Below are positions 62,090-64,000 of a stretch of 64,000 bases of DNA, piece by piece. Positions within the stretch are counted from its first letter, which is position 1; each line of letters starts with the position of its first letter. Under the pieces are notes generated by a model. The model made no database searches and was not told the DNA's origin. It saw only the letters and a list, made by a program, of their open reading frames with translations. The stretch is from Saccharibacillus sp. O23 (GTDB lineage Bacteria; Bacillota; Bacilli; Paenibacillales; Paenibacillaceae): positions 62,001-126,000 of the forward strand of contig NZ_NJDE01000019.1 in assembly GCF_002205895.1 (NCBI RefSeq), read 5' to 3'. The translations under genes and the position numbers were made by a program.

Positions 62090-63274
62090 ATGAATAATCA
62101 AATGAATAAGCATCAAACGAACACTCGAACGGAAGAACGCATGATGCAAGCTTCCGAGCACGAAAAACAATCGGAAAACCCGCCGTTCCCGAATGCGTAC
62201 GGTTGGGATGCCGGCTGGCAGAAAACATGGGAAGAGAGCGGTTATGCGCATGCCGGTCTTACGCCGGTACGGATGACGGCCGATTACGGCCAGCAGTTCA
62301 AGGTCGCGACCGCCCAAGGCGAATACACGGCCGAGACCAGCGGCAAACTGCGGCATGACAGCGAGAGCGGCTCGGAACTTCCCGCGGTCGGCGATTGGCT
62401 GGCGGCGGAGCTGCTGCCGGGCGAACGGCGCGCGCGCATTCGCGGCGTACTGCCGCGCCGCAGCAAAATCTCCCGCAAAGCGGCCGGAACCCCGGTGCGC
62501 GAACAAATCGTTTCGACCAACGTCGATATCTTGTTTTTGGTCGCCTCGCTCAATTACGATCTGAATATTCGCCGGATGGAACGTTATCTGATCATGGCTT
62601 GGAATGCCGGAACGCAGCCCGTGATCTTGTTGAGCAAATCCGATTTGTGCGACGCCGAATTTCGCGATCGTGCCGTGGCGGAAGTGTCGGCAGCAGCGCC
62701 GGGCGTACACGTGCATGTGGTCAGCGCGCAGACCGGCGAAGGCATGAGCGAAGTCGCCGCTTATTTCTCCGGAGGCCGGAGCTGCGCGTTGGCCGGCACG
62801 TCGGGCTGCGGCAAATCGACGTTGACCAACGCGCTGCTCGGCGGCGACGTTCAGCGAACCGGCGGCATTCGCGAAGACGACAGCCGTGGGCGGCATACCA
62901 CGACCCATCGTCAGATGTTCGCAATTCCCGGCGGAGGCGTATTGATCGATACCCCGGGAATGCGGGAATTGCAGCTCTGGGAAGGCGAAGAAGACGGATT
63001 GTCCGGCACGTTCTCGGACATCGACGCGCTGGCGGAGAACTGCCGATTCCGGGACTGCACGCATAACCGCGAAGAAGGCTGCGCCGTGCGGGAAGCGGTC
63101 GAGCTCGGGGAGCTGGAACCGGGCCGTCTGGCCGGTTATCGCAAGACCGAGCGGGAACTGGCTTTTCACGAACGCAAAGAAAAAAGCCGTTCTTCCGCCG
63201 GACGCCCTGCCGGAAACGGCAAACGGGATCAGCGGAAAGAACGGCGCAGCAAAAGCTGGCTGAACGAAGATTAA
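62090..63274 (+). CDS. rsgA: Ribosome small-subunit-dependent GTPase RsgA family
   Basis: Circularly permuted GTPase that acts late in 30S assembly. It has 394 residues, longer than the ~295-residue RsgA (YloQ/CpgA) found beside prpC-prkC. An N-terminal extension (~50 residues) precedes an OB-like domain, then the permuted GTPase with G4-like LLSKSDLC, G1 GTSGCGKSTLTNALL and G3 DTPGMREL, and a C-terminal zinc knuckle (CRFRDCTHNREEGC) with a basic tail. It is probably the second RsgA paralogue of the genome. ATG 62090 follows GGAGGAA. Expression appears to depend on read-through of the leader terminator. Confidence 0.9.
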   Translation: MNNQMNKHQTNTRTEERMMQASEHEKQSENPPFPNAYGWDAGWQKTWEESGYAHAGLTPVRMTADYGQQFKVATAQGEYTAETSGKLRHDSESGSELPAVGDWLAAELLPGERRARIRGVLPRRSKISRKAAGTPVREQIVSTNVDILFLVASLNYDLNIRRMERYLIMAWNAGTQPVILLSKSDLCDAEFRDRAVAEVSAAAPGVHVHVVSAQTGEGMSEVAAYFSGGRSCALAGTSGCGKSTLTNALLGGDVQRTGGIREDDSRGRHTTTHRQMFAIPGGGVLIDTPGMRELQLWEGEEDGLSGTFSDIDALAENCRFRDCTHNREEGCAVREAVELGELEPGRLAGYRKTERELAFHERKEKSRSSAGRPAGNGKRDQRKERRSKSWLNED

Positions 63275-63310
63275 GGAAAGCAATCTCGAAAAGCTAAACC
63301 GAAACGAACA

Positions 63311-64000
63311 TCAGTAAGCGGACGGAGCAAGCACTTTCTCGATCGGAGAAGCGGCACCGTCCGCTTCTTTGCGCTGCGGATGGCGATCGGCGGCTGCGGC
63401 GCGGGAACGTTTGGCGGAAACGGCGGCCGTTTTGGCTTTGGCGGTAGACGACACGAACGGCGCGCGGCTTGCTTTGAATTCGTCGATCATCTGAAGGAAC
63501 TCGTCGAACAAACGGTTGCTGTCCGTCGGACCCGGCGCGGCTTCCGGATGGAATTGCACCGAAAAAGCGGGAGCATGCTTATGTTTGAGTCCTTCGACGC
63601 TGCCGTCGTTATTATTGATATGCGTGATCTCCAGTTCGGTTTCTTGCAGCGTTTCTTCCAATACGGAGTAGCTGTGATTCTGCGACGTGATCAGGCAGCG
63701 GCCGGTCGAGACTTCTTTGACCGGATGATTCGAGCCGCGATGGCCGAATTTGAGTTTGGACGTGTCCGCGCCGGAAGCCAAAGCGAACAACTGATGTCCC
63801 AAACAGATGCCGAACAGCGGCAGTTTGCCGATCAATTCGCGTACGGTCGCGATGGCTTCGGGCACGTCTTTCGGATCTCCGGGACCGTTGGACAGCAGAA
63901 CGCCGTCCGGATTGAAACGTTCGATATCGGCGACGTTCGCCGTATGCGGAACGACCACGACGTCGCAGCCTCGATCGCCCAATTCGCGCACGATGCCGGA
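63311..64000 (-). CDS. carA: Carbamoyl-phosphate synthase small subunit, C-terminal part (5' end off the window)
   Basis: Class I glutamine amidotransferase domain feeding ammonia to CarB for arginine/pyrimidine synthesis. The frame is open to the window edge, so the start lies beyond 64000. The visible part has the nucleophile Cys in [14 protein letters not shown] and His/Glu in [11 protein letters not shown], together with LLSNGPGDP. After the normal end ([11 protein letters not shown]) the protein runs on for about 50 basic, Ala/Lys/Arg-rich residues, an unusual tail for CarA. It is convergent with rsgA, and the 36-nt gap shows no terminator. Confidence 0.9.
   Translation of the reverse strand, partial: SGIVRELGDRGCDVVVVPHTANVADIERFNPDGVLLSNGPGDPKDVPEAIATVRELIGKLPLFGICLGHQLFALASGADTSKLKFGHRGSNHPVKEVSTGRCLITSQNHSYSVLEETLQETELEITHINNNDGSVEGLKHKHAPAFSVQFHPEAAPGPTDSNRLFDEFLQMIDEFKASRAPFVSSTAKAKTAAVSAKRSRAAAADRHPQRKEADGAASPIEKVLAPSAY

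Overview
The window (mid-50s % G+C) reads as a chromosomal backbone segment of a Paenibacillaceae-type Firmicute, perhaps Paenibacillus or Saccharibacillus. The evidence is Bacillus-like gene order (ylxQ-infB-rbfA ... recA-rny-ymdB-spoVS-ymcA), good AGGAGG ribosome-binding sites, frequent TTG starts, sigma-A promoters, a sigma-H-like spoVS promoter, a Bacillus-type LexA box and an argS T-box. The genus is an impression from protein sequences, not a search result. No rRNA, tRNA, insertion sequence, prophage or CRISPR array was seen.

Layout. 1-10.6 kb: translation and RNA genes (ylxQ end, infB, rbfA, nrnA, truB, ribC, rpsO, pnp), an M16 peptidase and dut. 10.7-19.2 kb: asd-dapG-dapA (aspartate family), RNase J, FtsK/SpoIIIE. 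19.4-24.8 kb: ymfF-ymfH-ymfI, ymfK and rodZ. 25-33.2 kb: yajQ, pgsA, cinA, recA, recX, rny, ymdB, spoVS. 33.4-40 kb: a PduL-type phosphotransacylase, a secreted transglutaminase-like protein, ricA, a tandem GNAT protein and an NAD salvage group (NrtR-like Nudix regulator, pncA, pncB). 40.3-46.5 kb: a two-gene 2-oxoacid:ferredoxin oxidoreductase, an AcuI/YhdH reductase, a CobW GTPase and a Csp-like copper protein. 46.6-49.9 kb (minus): a CUT1 sugar ABC importer without its own ATPase. 50.1-54.8 kb: T-box/argS, a cationic amino-acid permease and an SLH-domain protein. 54.9-59.3 kb (minus): a BmrCD-like heterodimeric ABC exporter behind a leader peptide and terminator. 59.4-64 kb: a HesB-like protein, an unknown conserved protein, a YpdA-type flavoprotein, an RsgA-family GTPase behind another leader peptide and terminator, and the 3' part of carA.

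The coding content is ordinary; the most interesting material is non-coding. (1) rsgA is preceded by a strong promoter, a 27-codon ORF, a long hairpin over its stop codon and a perfect terminator whose 5' arm can pair with an 8-nt segment inside the ORF, i.e. a candidate ribosome-controlled attenuator on a ribosome-biogenesis GTPase. (2) The BmrCD-like exporter has a similar layout with a 37-residue leader ORF. (3) Between pgsA and cinA is a tandem array of 54-bp units, each folding into a hairpin whose arms change between units with compensating substitutions. (4) recA is preceded by a second promoter that runs straight into a terminator. (5) rnjB and rny have long structured leaders. (6) A 24-bp tandem repeat and an 'inside-out' hairpin precede yajQ, and interlocked inverted repeats precede the amino-acid permease.
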